Below, one piece after another: positions 1-8,008 of a stretch of 64,000 nt of DNA. The position numbers and the translations under genes were made by a program. The stretch comes from Actinoplanes sp. KI2 (lineage in GTDB: Bacteria; Actinomycetota; Actinomycetes; Mycobacteriales; Micromonosporaceae). Numbering within the stretch: the first letter of the stretch is position 1; each line of letters opens with the position of its first letter. The stretch spans positions 124,001 to 188,000 of the forward strand of contig NZ_JAOSZE010000015.1 of assembly GCF_025630775.1 (NCBI RefSeq). Reading direction: 5' to 3'. A model generated the notes under the pieces. It saw only the letters and a program-made list of their open reading frames with translations. It did not search any database and had not been told where the DNA came from.

Positions 1-310
1 CGATGCGCCGCATGGTCAGCTCGGCCATCCCCTCGGCGTCGGCGATCGCGATCGCGGCCGCGACGATCCGCTCCCGGGTCAGCTCGTGGTCGCCGCGCGG
101 CGCCGGGCCGGCCACCACGGTGCCGACGCCGGGGCGGGCCACGGTCAGCCCCTCCTCGCGCATGGTCGCGTGCGCCTTGGTGGCGGTGGCGATCGCGACG
201 CCCCACTCGCTGGTGATCTGCCGGGCCGAGGGCACCCGGTCGCCCGGCTGGAGCTCGCCGGTCTCGATGCGCCGGCGGACATCCTCGACGATCCGTCGAT
301 ACGGGTGCAC
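1..310 (-). CDS. GntR-type winged helix / TetR hybrid regulator (partial)
   Basis: The gene runs off the left edge of the window, so only about 103 N-terminal residues are visible. Residues 1-70 read as a GntR winged helix (GELQPGDRVPSARQI, then TATKAHATMREEGL and a GVGTVV wing). Residues 75-103 (LTRERIVAAAIAIADAEGM, then LTMRR) are the start of a TetR helix-turn-helix. Proteins with a GntR head on a TetR body are known in actinobacteria as one-component regulators. The GTG start at 310 sits inside one of three ACTAGTAC-type sites shared with the divergent FAD monooxygenase, so autoregulation and control of that gene are likely. The ligand is unknown. Confidence 0.85.
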   Translation of the reverse strand, partial: MHPYRRIVEDVRRRIETGELQPGDRVPSARQITSEWGVAIATATKAHATMREEGLTVARPGVGTVVAGPAPRGDHELTRERIVAAAIAIADAEGMAELTMRRI

Positions 311-389
311 TAGTACACCTCCCGTTCTGGAGTGGAGCGTACTAGTGCGGTTTGCCTGCCGCAACACGCTCTCCTACTCTCACTAGTAC
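307..389. promoter_or_regulatory. Divergent operator region with three ACTAGTAC-type sites
   Basis: GCACTAGTAC at 307-316 and its exact reverse complement GTACTAGTGC at 339-348 form an inverted pair. A third copy, CACTAGTAC, lies at 381-389. They occupy the gap between the GntR-TetR regulator and the FAD monooxygenase. GntR proteins bind short dyads of this kind, so these are the best operator candidates; binding is inferred. Confidence 0.6.
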
Positions 390-420
390 GCAAATAACAG
401 AGTACGCAGAGGAGCGGGGT

Positions 421-1614
421 ATGCGGGTTCTGATTTCCGGCGGGGGCATCGCCGGGCCGGCGTTGGCGTTCTGGCTCCACCGCGCCGGCGCCGAGGTCAC
501 GATCGTCGAGCGGGCGCCGGAGCCGCGCCCGGGCGGGCACGCGGTCGACGTCCGGGGCGCCGCCCGCGGCGTCGTCGAGCGAATGGGCATCCGCGACGCG
601 ATCAGGACGCACCAGGTCGACGAGCGCGGCTGGGCGATGGTCGACGCGCGCGGCAAGCGGCTGGGCGCGATGCCGGCCGACCTGTTCGGCGGCGAGGGCA
701 TCGTCGCCGAGATCGAGATCGCGCGCGGCGACCTCGCCCGGATCCTGTACGAGGCCACCGCGGCCGACGTGGACTGGCGCTTCGGCGACCAGGTCACCGA
801 CCTGACGCCGGAGGGTGACGTCTTCTTCGCCGGTGGGCGGCGCGAGCGGTACGACGTGGTGGTCGGCGCCGACGGAGTGCGCTCGGGGGTGCGCAAGCTC
901 GCCTTCGGGCCGCACCGTGAGTTCGTCCAGCCGCTCGGGGCCTACGGGTCCTACTTCACCGTCCCGGACCCGGGCGACCTGGACAACTGGTTCGAGATGT
1001 ACAACGCGCCGGGCGGCCGGGTGGCCGGGATCCGGCCGGAGCGCGGCGGAACGGCCAAGGCCAGCCTCTCGTTCCGGACGAAGGAGCAATATGGCCGGCT
1101 GGACCGGGCCCAGCAGATCGCGCTGCTGTCGGCGAAGTTCGACAAGGTCGGCTGGCGGGTGCCGGACCTGCTGCGGGCCATGCCGGACGCCCCGGACTTC
1201 TACTTCGACGAGGTCAGCAAGGTGACGGTCGAGAGGTGGGCGCGCGGCCGGGTCGTCCTGCTCGGCGACGCCGGCTACTGCGGCACCCCGCTGGCCGGCA
1301 TGGGCACCAGCATGAGCCTGGTCGGCGCGTACGTGCTGGCCGGCGAGCTGGCCGCGGCGAAGACCCCGGAGGAGGGGTTCGCCGCGTACCAGCGGGAGAT
1401 GGCCGACTACGTCGCCGAGGGCACCCAACTGCCGCCGGGCGGCGTCGAGATGTTCGCCCCCAACGGCCGGTTCATGATCCGGTTGCGGGCGTTGTCGATG
1501 CGGATGATGGGCGTCTGGCCGATGAAGGGCATGGTCGAGAAGCAGTTCACCAAGGCCGAGGCGATCACCCTCAAGGACTACGGTCAGCTGCGTACGCAGA
1601 TGTCGAACGGGTGA
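421..1614 (+). CDS. FAD-dependent monooxygenase (PHBH fold)
   Basis: The 397-aa protein begins with the FAD dinucleotide-binding motif GGGIAGPALAFWL (residues 6-18). It carries the second FAD motif as GRVVLLGDAGYCGTPLAGMG near residues 275-294 and a DG motif as VVGADGVRSGVR near 148-160. These are hallmarks of class A flavoprotein monooxygenases (TetX/PhzS/UbiH-like), which hydroxylate aromatic or polyketide-like substrates using NAD(P)H and O2. The substrate cannot be read from sequence. ATG at 421 follows GAGGAGCGGGGT; an in-frame start upstream at 352 would overlap the operators and is less likely. The gene is divergent from the GntR-TetR regulator and overlaps the VOC gene tail to tail by 31 bp. 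Confidence 0.9.
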   Translation: MRVLISGGGIAGPALAFWLHRAGAEVTIVERAPEPRPGGHAVDVRGAARGVVERMGIRDAIRTHQVDERGWAMVDARGKRLGAMPADLFGGEGIVAEIEIARGDLARILYEATAADVDWRFGDQVTDLTPEGDVFFAGGRRERYDVVVGADGVRSGVRKLAFGPHREFVQPLGAYGSYFTVPDPGDLDNWFEMYNAPGGRVAGIRPERGGTAKASLSFRTKEQYGRLDRAQQIALLSAKFDKVGWRVPDLLRAMPDAPDFYFDEVSKVTVERWARGRVVLLGDAGYCGTPLAGMGTSMSLVGAYVLAGELAAAKTPEEGFAAYQREMADYVAEGTQLPPGGVEMFAPNGRFMIRLRALSMRMMGVWPMKGMVEKQFTKAEAITLKDYGQLRTQMSNG

Positions 1615-1949
1615 CCGGCCGGGTCGAGCAGCACGCGCCAGCGGTCCGGCGTGGGCTGCTCGGCCGGCTTGGTCGCGCCGAGCGCCAGCGCCTGCTCCTC
1701 GGCCTTGTCCAGGTCGTCCACGTAGAAGTCCAGGTGGTAGCGCTTGGGCGCGGCCTCGACCGGCCAGCCGGGCGCCGCATAGCCGGGCACCCGGCCGAAA
1801 CCGATGCTCGTCGTGCCGTCGCCGATCATGGCGTAGTCGCCCTCGCTGTGCAGCACCTCCCAGCCGAGCACGGCGGAGTAGAAGGTGGCCAGCGCGGCCG
1901 GGTCCTCGGCGTCGAGGTTGATCAGGGCAAGAGTCGCGAAACCAGTCAT
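1584..1949 (-). CDS. VOC family protein (glyoxalase/bleomycin-resistance fold)
   Basis: This is a single-module vicinal-oxygen-chelate protein of 121 aa: ALINLDAEDPAALATFYSAVLGW at the start, YHLDFYVDD in the middle and LLDPAGHPFDICV at the end. Family members are metal-dependent lyases, isomerases or dioxygenases, or sequester antibiotics. No substrate can be assigned. The 3' end overlaps the 3' end of the FAD monooxygenase on the opposite strand, so the two genes converge. Confidence 0.88.
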   Translation of the reverse strand: MTGFATLALINLDAEDPAALATFYSAVLGWEVLHSEGDYAMIGDGTTSIGFGRVPGYAAPGWPVEAAPKRYHLDFYVDDLDKAEEQALALGATKPAEQPTPDRWRVLLDPAGHPFDICVRS

Positions 1950-2097
1950 GCCTGGATCCTGTCGCCAAAGGCTGACACCTGTTGTCAGTATCTGGTGCCT
2001 CAGCGGCGATATTTCGGGTTCAAAACGGGTAATAACACCTCGTAAACTATGTCGCCCGGAGTTGTCAACCCTTCCGCGGAGCTGCCGATGGAAGGAC

Positions 2098-4368
2098 GTG
2101 ACCAGAGTTGACGCCCCGTCCGCACGTCCGGCTTGGCTGTATGCCTTCTTCGGCCTGTACGTGGTCGCTGTCTATAGCTTCGGGCCGGAATGGATCCAGG
2201 CCCCGGCGAGCGCGCTCATCATGATCGCCGGCTTGGTGGCGTTCCATGTCGGGCCGCGGCGCAACCTCGACCCGGCCGACCGCACCCCGTGGCGGCTGAT
2301 CCTGGTCGGCTCCTACGCGTTCGTCCTCGCGAGCCTGATCCGGGTCATCTGGCCGGCCACGGTGGCCGACCCGCCCTCGGCGCTCACGCTCATTCCGGAC
2401 GGCATCGTCGTGCCGGCGTACCTCTGCCTCGGTTACGCGCTCGCCGTGATGCTGCGGCGCCGCCGGGCCGCCGACGACGACCCGGCCCGGGTCGACGCGA
2501 TCCTGGTCGGACTGGCCGCGGCCTTTCTCCTGTGGACGCTCCTGATCGGTCCGGCGGTCACCTCGTCCCTGCTCTCGCCGGTGCAGGTCGTCGACGCGAT
2601 CTTCCCGATCATCGACGCGGTGCTGCTGGTCATGGTGGCGCAGCTGATTCTGGCCGGCGGGGCGCGGACGCCGTCGCTGTGGCTGCTGATCGTCGCCTCG
2701 ATCGCGATGTTCGCCGCCGACCTGCTGTTCTGCCTGCGCGACGTGCAACTGCTCAACGTACCGCAGCAGGTCGTGGACGCGCTGTTCCTGGTGATGTTCG
2801 TGCTGTTGGCCGCGTCCGCCCTGCACCCGTCCACCCGCGCGCTGGTCGAGCCGCAGCGGGTCACGGTCCGCGACCTGGGCCCGCTGCGCCTCACGGTGAT
2901 CGGTCTCGTCGTCGTGGTGCCGACCGTCATCAGCTCGCTGATCCCGACCGGCAACCTGACCAACGACCTGGTCCGGTCCGGGCTGTGCGTGCTCATCGTG
3001 CTCGGGACGCTCGCCCGGGTGGTGCGTGCCAACAACTCCCGGGTACGCGCCGAGCGCGCCACCCGCCGCCGCGCCACCCACGACGCGCTCACCGACCTGC
3101 CCAACCGGGAACTGCTCTCCGAGACGGTGACCCGCTGGGCCGACCGGGCCATCGCCGAGCACCTCGAGATCAGCCTGCTCTTCATCGACCTCGACCGGTT
3201 CAAGATGATCAACGACCACTGGGGTCACCAGGTCGGCGACGAGCTGCTCTGCAAGGTCGCGGGCCGGCTCGGCGAGCAGGTCCGCGCCGAGGACGTGGTG
3301 GCCCGGATCGGCGGCGACGAGTTCGTGATCGCCCTGGCCAGCCCCTCGCACCTGCGCCTGGCCGAGTCGCTGGCCGACCGGCTGCTGATCGAGCTGGCCC
3401 ACCCGTTCGAGCTGTCCGTCGGCGACGTCGCGATCTCCGCGTCGATCGGCTTGGCCAAGTCGACCGGCGGGGCGCACGCGCTCGAGCTGATCCGGGACGC
3501 GGACACCGCGATGAACAAGGCCAAGGGCTCCGGACGCAACACGTACGCGATGTTCGACACCTCGCTGCGCGAGAAGGTCCGCGACCGGGTGAAGCTCGAG
3601 CAGGCGCTGCGCGGCGCGGTCGAGCGGAACGAGCTGGAGGTGCACTTCCAGCCGATCATCGACCTGCCGACCGAGGAGCTGGACGGTTTCGAGGCGCTGA
3701 TGCGCTGGACCTCGCCCGAGCTCGGCTTCGTCTCGCCGATGGAGTTCATCCCGGTCGCCGAGGAGACCGGCATGATCGAGGAGATGGGCACCTGGCTGCT
3801 CCGCGAGTCGGTCCGCCAGCTCCAGTCCTGGATCGAGAGCCGCGGCCCGGACGCGCGCCCGCTGCACGTCTCGGTCAACGTGGCCGTCCGCCAGCTGCGC
3901 AACGGCTCCCTCGTGACCGTCGTCGACGAGATCCTGCGGGAGACCGGCCTGCCGCCCGAGGCGCTCTGGCTGGAGATCACCGAGTCCGGCGTGATGGAGG
4001 ACATCGAGTCGGCGCTGCTCACGCTGAACGCCCTGCACGCGCTCGGCGTCACGCTCTGCATCGACGACTTCGGCACCGGCTATTCGTCGCTGTCGTATCT
4101 GCACCGCCTGCCGGTCGGCATCGTCAAGATCGATCGCTCGTTCATCAACGACATCGGCCAGACCGGGGCGAACGAGCCGATCGTCCGCGCGGTGCTGGCG
4201 ATGACCCACGCGATGGGGCACCGGGTGGTGGCCGAGGGCGTGGAGACCGAGACGCAGCGGGACTGGCTGCGTGCCCAGGGATGCGACCTGGTGCAGGGCT
4301 GGTTCTACGGCAAGGCCGACCGCCCGGCGAACCTGAAGCACTGGATCGAGCGCACGGTCGCGGCCTGA
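2098..4368 (+). CDS. Membrane GGDEF-EAL protein (cyclic-di-GMP synthase/phosphodiesterase)
   Basis: The 756-aa protein has a hydrophobic N-terminal third (about eight to nine predicted membrane helices, residues 10-310). A GGDEF domain follows, with intact GGDEF near residue 405 and LFIDLDRFKMIND before it. The EAL domain has FEALMRW near 531, DDFGTGYSSLSYL near 657 and KIDRSF. Both active sites look complete, so it could make and degrade cyclic-di-GMP; such hybrids often act in one direction. The GTG at 2098 was chosen because it precedes the first membrane helix and the upstream extension has no domain and overlaps the divergent VOC gene. A strong hairpin follows the stop. Confidence 0.92.
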   Translation: MTRVDAPSARPAWLYAFFGLYVVAVYSFGPEWIQAPASALIMIAGLVAFHVGPRRNLDPADRTPWRLILVGSYAFVLASLIRVIWPATVADPPSALTLIPDGIVVPAYLCLGYALAVMLRRRRAADDDPARVDAILVGLAAAFLLWTLLIGPAVTSSLLSPVQVVDAIFPIIDAVLLVMVAQLILAGGARTPSLWLLIVASIAMFAADLLFCLRDVQLLNVPQQVVDALFLVMFVLLAASALHPSTRALVEPQRVTVRDLGPLRLTVIGLVVVVPTVISSLIPTGNLTNDLVRSGLCVLIVLGTLARVVRANNSRVRAERATRRRATHDALTDLPNRELLSETVTRWADRAIAEHLEISLLFIDLDRFKMINDHWGHQVGDELLCKVAGRLGEQVRAEDVVARIGGDEFVIALASPSHLRLAESLADRLLIELAHPFELSVGDVAISASIGLAKSTGGAHALELIRDADTAMNKAKGSGRNTYAMFDTSLREKVRDRVKLEQALRGAVERNELEVHFQPIIDLPTEELDGFEALMRWTSPELGFVSPMEFIPVAEETGMIEEMGTWLLRESVRQLQSWIESRGPDARPLHVSVNVAVRQLRNGSLVTVVDEILRETGLPPEALWLEITESGVMEDIESALLTLNALHALGVTLCIDDFGTGYSSLSYLHRLPVGIVKIDRSFINDIGQTGANEPIVRAVLAMTHAMGHRVVAEGVETETQRDWLRAQGCDLVQGWFYGKADRPANLKHWIERTVAA

Positions 4369-4374
4369 ACCGCC

Positions 4375-4404
4375 GGCCGCGGCCGCTTCTTCGCGGCCGT
4401 GGCC
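4375..4404 (+). terminator. Intrinsic-type hairpin after the GGDEF-EAL gene
   Basis: GGCCGCGGCCGC (4375-4386) pairs with GCGGCCGTGGCC (4393-4404) at 11 of 12 positions around a TTCTTC loop. It lies 7 bp after the stop codon and before the convergent TetR gene. There is no long U tract, as is usual in actinobacteria. Confidence 0.6.
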
Positions 4405-4432
4405 CCTTCCGCCGGGCGCGGCGGCCCGACGG

Positions 4433-5068
4433 TCAGTTCGCCCTGGTGGCCTGCTCGACCAGGCCGTTGATCGTCCAACCGGCGATGCGCTCGAACGACG
4501 GCTCGCGCGCCTCGCCGCCGGCCGACAGCGCCGCGGCCAGGTGTGGGAAGTCGCCGCCGGCCACGGCCTCGGTCAGCAGCGCCACCTGATCCGCGGTCGG
4601 CGTGCGCCCGGCTGCCTCGCCCATCACGTAGGCCGCCACGAAGCCGGTGATCAGGGCGATGATCTCCAGCTTGGTGGGTCCGTCGAGCCCGGTCGACGCC
4701 AGCGCGGCCAACCCTCGTTCCAGATAGGCCAGCATGTTCCTGCCGGTCAGCTGCCGATCGGGCAGGGCCGCCGGCAGCCACGGGTGAGCGAGCATCAGCG
4801 TGCGTTGCGCCCCGGCCAGCGCGAGCAGATCCGCGCGCCAGTCGCCGGTGATCTCGACCGGCCGCGTCTCGGCGCCGACCCGATCGACCATCAGATCCAG
4901 CAGGCGGTCCCGGGTGGGCACGTAGGTGTAGAGCGACATCGCCCCCGCGCCGATCTCGGTGGCCACCCGGCGCATGGTCACGGCGGGCAGCCCCTCCGCG
5001 TCGGCGACCCGGATCGCCGCCGCCACGACCTGGTCCCGGGTGTACGCCGGCGGGCGTCCGCGAGCCAT
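4433..5068 (-). CDS. TetR/AcrR family transcriptional regulator
   Basis: The 211-aa protein has an N-terminal TetR helix-turn-helix (YTRDQVVAAAIRVADAEGL, then TMRRVATEIGAGAMSLYTYV, residues 9-52). Its C-terminal ligand-binding region resembles the TetR_C tetracyclin-repressor-like class. The MSLYTYVPTRDRLLDLMVD stretch after the recognition helix is typical of that subgroup. It is divergent from the CocE-type hydrolase gene with about 50 bp between starts, so it probably represses that gene. The inducer is unknown. Confidence 0.92.
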   Translation of the reverse strand: MARGRPPAYTRDQVVAAAIRVADAEGLPAVTMRRVATEIGAGAMSLYTYVPTRDRLLDLMVDRVGAETRPVEITGDWRADLLALAGAQRTLMLAHPWLPAALPDRQLTGRNMLAYLERGLAALASTGLDGPTKLEIIALITGFVAAYVMGEAAGRTPTADQVALLTEAVAGGDFPHLAAALSAGGEAREPSFERIAGWTINGLVEQATRAN

Positions 5069-5079
5069 CGAATCCTCCT

Positions 5080-5104
5080 GCTAGTATTTCTAGTACGTCG
5101 TACG
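5080..5104. promoter_or_regulatory. Candidate TetR operator between divergent genes
   Basis: The 52-bp gap contains two CTAGTA half sites followed by a TACGTCGTACG dyad (about 5092-5104), immediately upstream of an AAAAGGAG ribosome-binding site for the hydrolase. Palindromes in this position are typical TetR operators; binding is inferred. Confidence 0.45.
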
Positions 5105-5120
5105 AAAAAGGAGCCTGGCC

Positions 5121-6695
5121 ATGCGAAGACTCCCGCTTTCCCTCCGTCTGCTGCTGCGTCGGCCCCGCAAGGGCCCGCCCGCACGGTACGACGTCCGCCG
5201 CAGCCTGGCCGTCCCGGTGCCCGCCGCCGACGGCAGCCCGCTGCTCACCGACCACTACGCTCCGGTCACCGACGAGCCGTGCCCGACCGTGCTGCTGCGG
5301 GCGCCCTACCTCCGCTCCGGCTTTCCGTGGAACTACCTGTACGGCGCGCTCGTCGCCGAGCAGGGCTTCCACGTGCTGCTGCAGAGCAGCCGCGGCACCG
5401 GTGGCTCGGCGGGCACCTTCCACGCCTGGCGTAACGAGCCGGAGGACGGCCAGGCTGCCGTCGCCTGGCTGCGCGAGCAGGACTGGTTCACCGGCGACCT
5501 GTACACGATGGGTCCGAGCTACATGGCGTACACGCAGATGGCCCTCGCCCTCGACCCGCCGCCGGAATGGCGTGGCGCGATCATGCAGGTCGGCATGGCC
5601 GATCTGCACCGGTTCTTCTGGCCGGGCGGTGCGTTCGCTCTCGAACGCTCCTCGGTGGGCGGAATCGCGCTGTTCGGTCAGGCCATGCGCACCCGCGACT
5701 ACGCCTGGGCGATCCTGCGCATGCAGCGGCACTTCCGGCGGGCGATCGGAAAGGTGCCGTTGCTCGACGTCTATCCGGCGATCTTCGGGGGTCGCCGGCC
5801 GGCGTTCGAGGAGTGGCTCGCCCATCCCGAGCCGGAGTTCTGGGCCGACGGCGATCTCATGCCGGTCGCCGACAAGCTGGCCGTGCCGGTCAGCCTCTGC
5901 ACCGGCTGGTGGGATCTGGCGGCCGACCAGGTGATCGAGCAGTACACCCGGTTGCGGGCCGCCGGTCACGACCCCGACCTGCTGATCGGCCCGTGGACGC
6001 ACACCTCGGCGCTCGAAGAGGGCTGGGCGGAGGTGTTCGGCCAGGCGCTTCGCCGACTGCGCGGGGTGGCGGCCGTCGATCGGGTGCGCGTGTTCGTGAC
6101 CGGCGTCGAGGAGTGGCGCGATCTGCCGTCGTGGCCGCCCGCCGGGCAGCAACAGCGGTGGTTCCTCGGCGACGGCACTCTCGGGCCCGCCGCGGGCGCC
6201 GGCTCCACCCGCTTCCGGTACGACCCGGCCGACCCGACGCCGGCCGTCGGCGGCCCGTTGCAGTCCAAGACGCAGGGCCGGCGCGACAACGCGACGCTCG
6301 AGGGCCGCCCCGACGTGCTCACCTTCACCGGCGAGCCGCTGACCTCGGCGGTCGAGGTGATGGGCGCCGTGCGCGCCGAGTTCGACGCCTCGACCACGGC
6401 GGCGAGCGGCGACCTGTTCGCTCGCCTCTGCGACGTCGACCCGGCCGGCCGGTCGGTCAACGTCTGCGACGGACTGACCCGCTTCACCGAGGCCGGCCGG
6501 GTGGTGGTCGAGATGGGCCCGGCCGGTCATCGGTTCCGTCCCGGGCACCGGATCCGGCTGCAGGTCAGCGGCGGCGCGCACCCCCGCTTCCTGCGCAACT
6601 ACGGCACCGGCGAGCCGCCCGGCCCGGCCACCCGGATGGTGCACACCGACACCACGATCCGGCATACGTCGTCCCTGGTGCTGCCCGTGGTTTAG
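5121..6695 (+). CDS. CocE/NonD family hydrolase (X-Pro dipeptidyl-peptidase-like)
   Basis: The 524-aa size is usual for the family. The N-terminal alpha/beta-hydrolase fold shows GPSYMAYTQ near residues 130-138, where the serine is the probable nucleophile (classical form GxSYxG). DIVA-like segments such as LLQSSRGTGGSAG precede it, and PWTHT supplies a late histidine region. The C-terminal third is the beta-sandwich found in cocaine esterase and PepX (GHRIRLQVSGGAHPRFLRN). Expected chemistry is ester or amide hydrolysis; the substrate is unknown. AAAAGGAG lies 8 bp before the ATG. It is paired with the divergent TetR gene. Confidence 0.9.
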   Translation: MRRLPLSLRLLLRRPRKGPPARYDVRRSLAVPVPAADGSPLLTDHYAPVTDEPCPTVLLRAPYLRSGFPWNYLYGALVAEQGFHVLLQSSRGTGGSAGTFHAWRNEPEDGQAAVAWLREQDWFTGDLYTMGPSYMAYTQMALALDPPPEWRGAIMQVGMADLHRFFWPGGAFALERSSVGGIALFGQAMRTRDYAWAILRMQRHFRRAIGKVPLLDVYPAIFGGRRPAFEEWLAHPEPEFWADGDLMPVADKLAVPVSLCTGWWDLAADQVIEQYTRLRAAGHDPDLLIGPWTHTSALEEGWAEVFGQALRRLRGVAAVDRVRVFVTGVEEWRDLPSWPPAGQQQRWFLGDGTLGPAAGAGSTRFRYDPADPTPAVGGPLQSKTQGRRDNATLEGRPDVLTFTGEPLTSAVEVMGAVRAEFDASTTAASGDLFARLCDVDPAGRSVNVCDGLTRFTEAGRVVVEMGPAGHRFRPGHRIRLQVSGGAHPRFLRNYGTGEPPGPATRMVHTDTTIRHTSSLVLPVV

Positions 6696-6752
6696 CGCTT
6701 CCGGCGCAGGGGGTAAGTCGGTCGCCGCCATCCCCCGAAGTGAGGAGCGTCC

Positions 6753-6905
6753 ATGTCTGCCCAGGCCGTTCTCTACGTGATCGCGGTCATCCTCCTGGTG
6801 CTCGGCGCGCTGCCGATTCCCTTCGGCACCAGGGGAATCAACCTCGCCCTGCTGGGGGCGGCGTGCGCGCTCCTCGCCTACTCCTGGAACACGATCACCG
6901 CGTGA
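6753..6905 (+). CDS. Small two-helix membrane protein
   Basis: An ATG at 6753 preceded by GTGAGGAG opens a 50-codon frame ending at 6905. The product is almost entirely hydrophobic: one helix at about residues 4-22 (VLYVIAVILLVLGALPIPF) and a second at about 29-46 (NLALLGAACALLAYSWNTI), separated by GTRG. It follows the hydrolase by 57 bp and may be co-transcribed with it. It overlaps the end of the convergent AlkZ-like gene by 11 bp. Function is unknown; similar 50-60-aa two-helix proteins are common hypothetical proteins in actinobacteria. Confidence 0.7.
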   Translation: MSAQAVLYVIAVILLVLGALPIPFGTRGINLALLGAACALLAYSWNTITA

Positions 6906-7986
6906 GGGGTACTCGGTCCAGGACGACCTCGCCGCCGTCCGGCCCGACGACCAGTGTCGCCAGGCGCGCCGCCTCGTCCAGGAGCGGGTCGCGGTCGCCG
7001 GCGGGCAGCCTGCCAAAAGGCTCGACGTGGACCGCGCTGTCCCGCACCGACCAGGTGCCCCGCCATACGCCGTCGATAAGGAAGGTGCCGCTGGTCGCGC
7101 CGTTGCCCGGCGGCAGCGGGACCGGCCGCCCGTCCGGATTGACTCGGCCACGGTCCTGGTGGGAGAGCAGCAGGTTGTCGTACTCGGGCAGGAAACGCGG
7201 CGGCGCGGGCGTGTCCTCAGCCGGCCGTGGCGCATCGGGCAGGTCGAACAGAGTCTGACCGTCGGGTCCGCGAAACACGTGCAGCCCCATTCGTTCGATC
7301 ACCTCGGCCAGGCGGGTCAGTCCCGACCACACCTGGACATCGGCGACGGTGGCCGGTCCGAAGGCGCCGAAATACCGGCGCACCAGGTCGTCGACCGGGG
7401 CGACGCGCAGCGGCGCGCCCAGCCAGTCCTCCACCAGCGCCCACTTCGCCTGGCCGGACTTGCCCCACACACCCCGCGGCGGCACCTGGCACACGGGTAG
7501 GTGATGGGTGACCGCATAGGCCAGCGCGGTCGGGTCCGACCCGGGCCAGCGCTCGTTGAGCAGGCGACCCAACTCGCGGCGGGTTTGCGGCCGGAGCCGC
7601 AGCAACTCGCGGGCATGCCCGAACAGCTCCGGCCCGCCGAGCTGATCGACGTCCAGACGGAAGTGGGCGGCGAACTCGGCGCGGAGCAACGGGTCGAACA
7701 GCGCCCGCCAGGCCAGGCAGTCGGCCGCGCTCACGAGATGCAGCGTGTTGCGCATCATGTGCAGCCGCACCACCTGTCGCCGCTCGATCAGCCGCGAGAG
7801 GTCATCCGATCTGAAGCCCTGCAGCCGCGTCCACAGGCCCACGTACGGAGCGAGCGGGGCCTGGCACTGCATGCCGGCCAGGTGTTCGACGGCGTCGATG
7901 GCCGGCACCGTCGCCCTGGCGAGCAGGTGCTGCCTGGCCAGGGTCGCTCGACCGACTGCCCGTCGGCTCAATGTCTCAACCCGCAT
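6895..7986 (-). CDS. Winged-helix AlkZ-like (HTH_42) DNA glycosylase family protein
   Basis: The 363-aa protein matches the winged helix DNA-binding family (LSRRAVGRATLARQHLL at the start, RRDVVRxxxMRxTLHL-like RQVVRLHMMRNTLHLVS near 68-85, FLPEYDNLLLSHQDR near 265-279). AlkZ-like enzymes remove alkylated or crosslinked bases, and their catalytic QxQ motif is present here as Q40-C41-Q42; YcaQ-type enzymes have QxD instead. Some members protect producers from their own genotoxic metabolite, but no biosynthetic cluster is visible nearby. Glycosylase activity is inferred from the motif. It converges with the small membrane protein gene. Confidence 0.85.
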   Translation of the reverse strand: MRVETLSRRAVGRATLARQHLLARATVPAIDAVEHLAGMQCQAPLAPYVGLWTRLQGFRSDDLSRLIERRQVVRLHMMRNTLHLVSAADCLAWRALFDPLLRAEFAAHFRLDVDQLGGPELFGHARELLRLRPQTRRELGRLLNERWPGSDPTALAYAVTHHLPVCQVPPRGVWGKSGQAKWALVEDWLGAPLRVAPVDDLVRRYFGAFGPATVADVQVWSGLTRLAEVIERMGLHVFRGPDGQTLFDLPDAPRPAEDTPAPPRFLPEYDNLLLSHQDRGRVNPDGRPVPLPPGNGATSGTFLIDGVWRGTWSVRDSAVHVEPFGRLPAGDRDPLLDEAARLATLVVGPDGGEVVLDRVPLTR

Positions 7987-8008
7987 ACCGTAACCCGCTC
8001 CGCGTGGC

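Noticed and set aside
2065..4341. 758-residue minus-strand frame
   Set aside because: Exact shadow of the GGDEF-EAL gene with no domain and biased composition.
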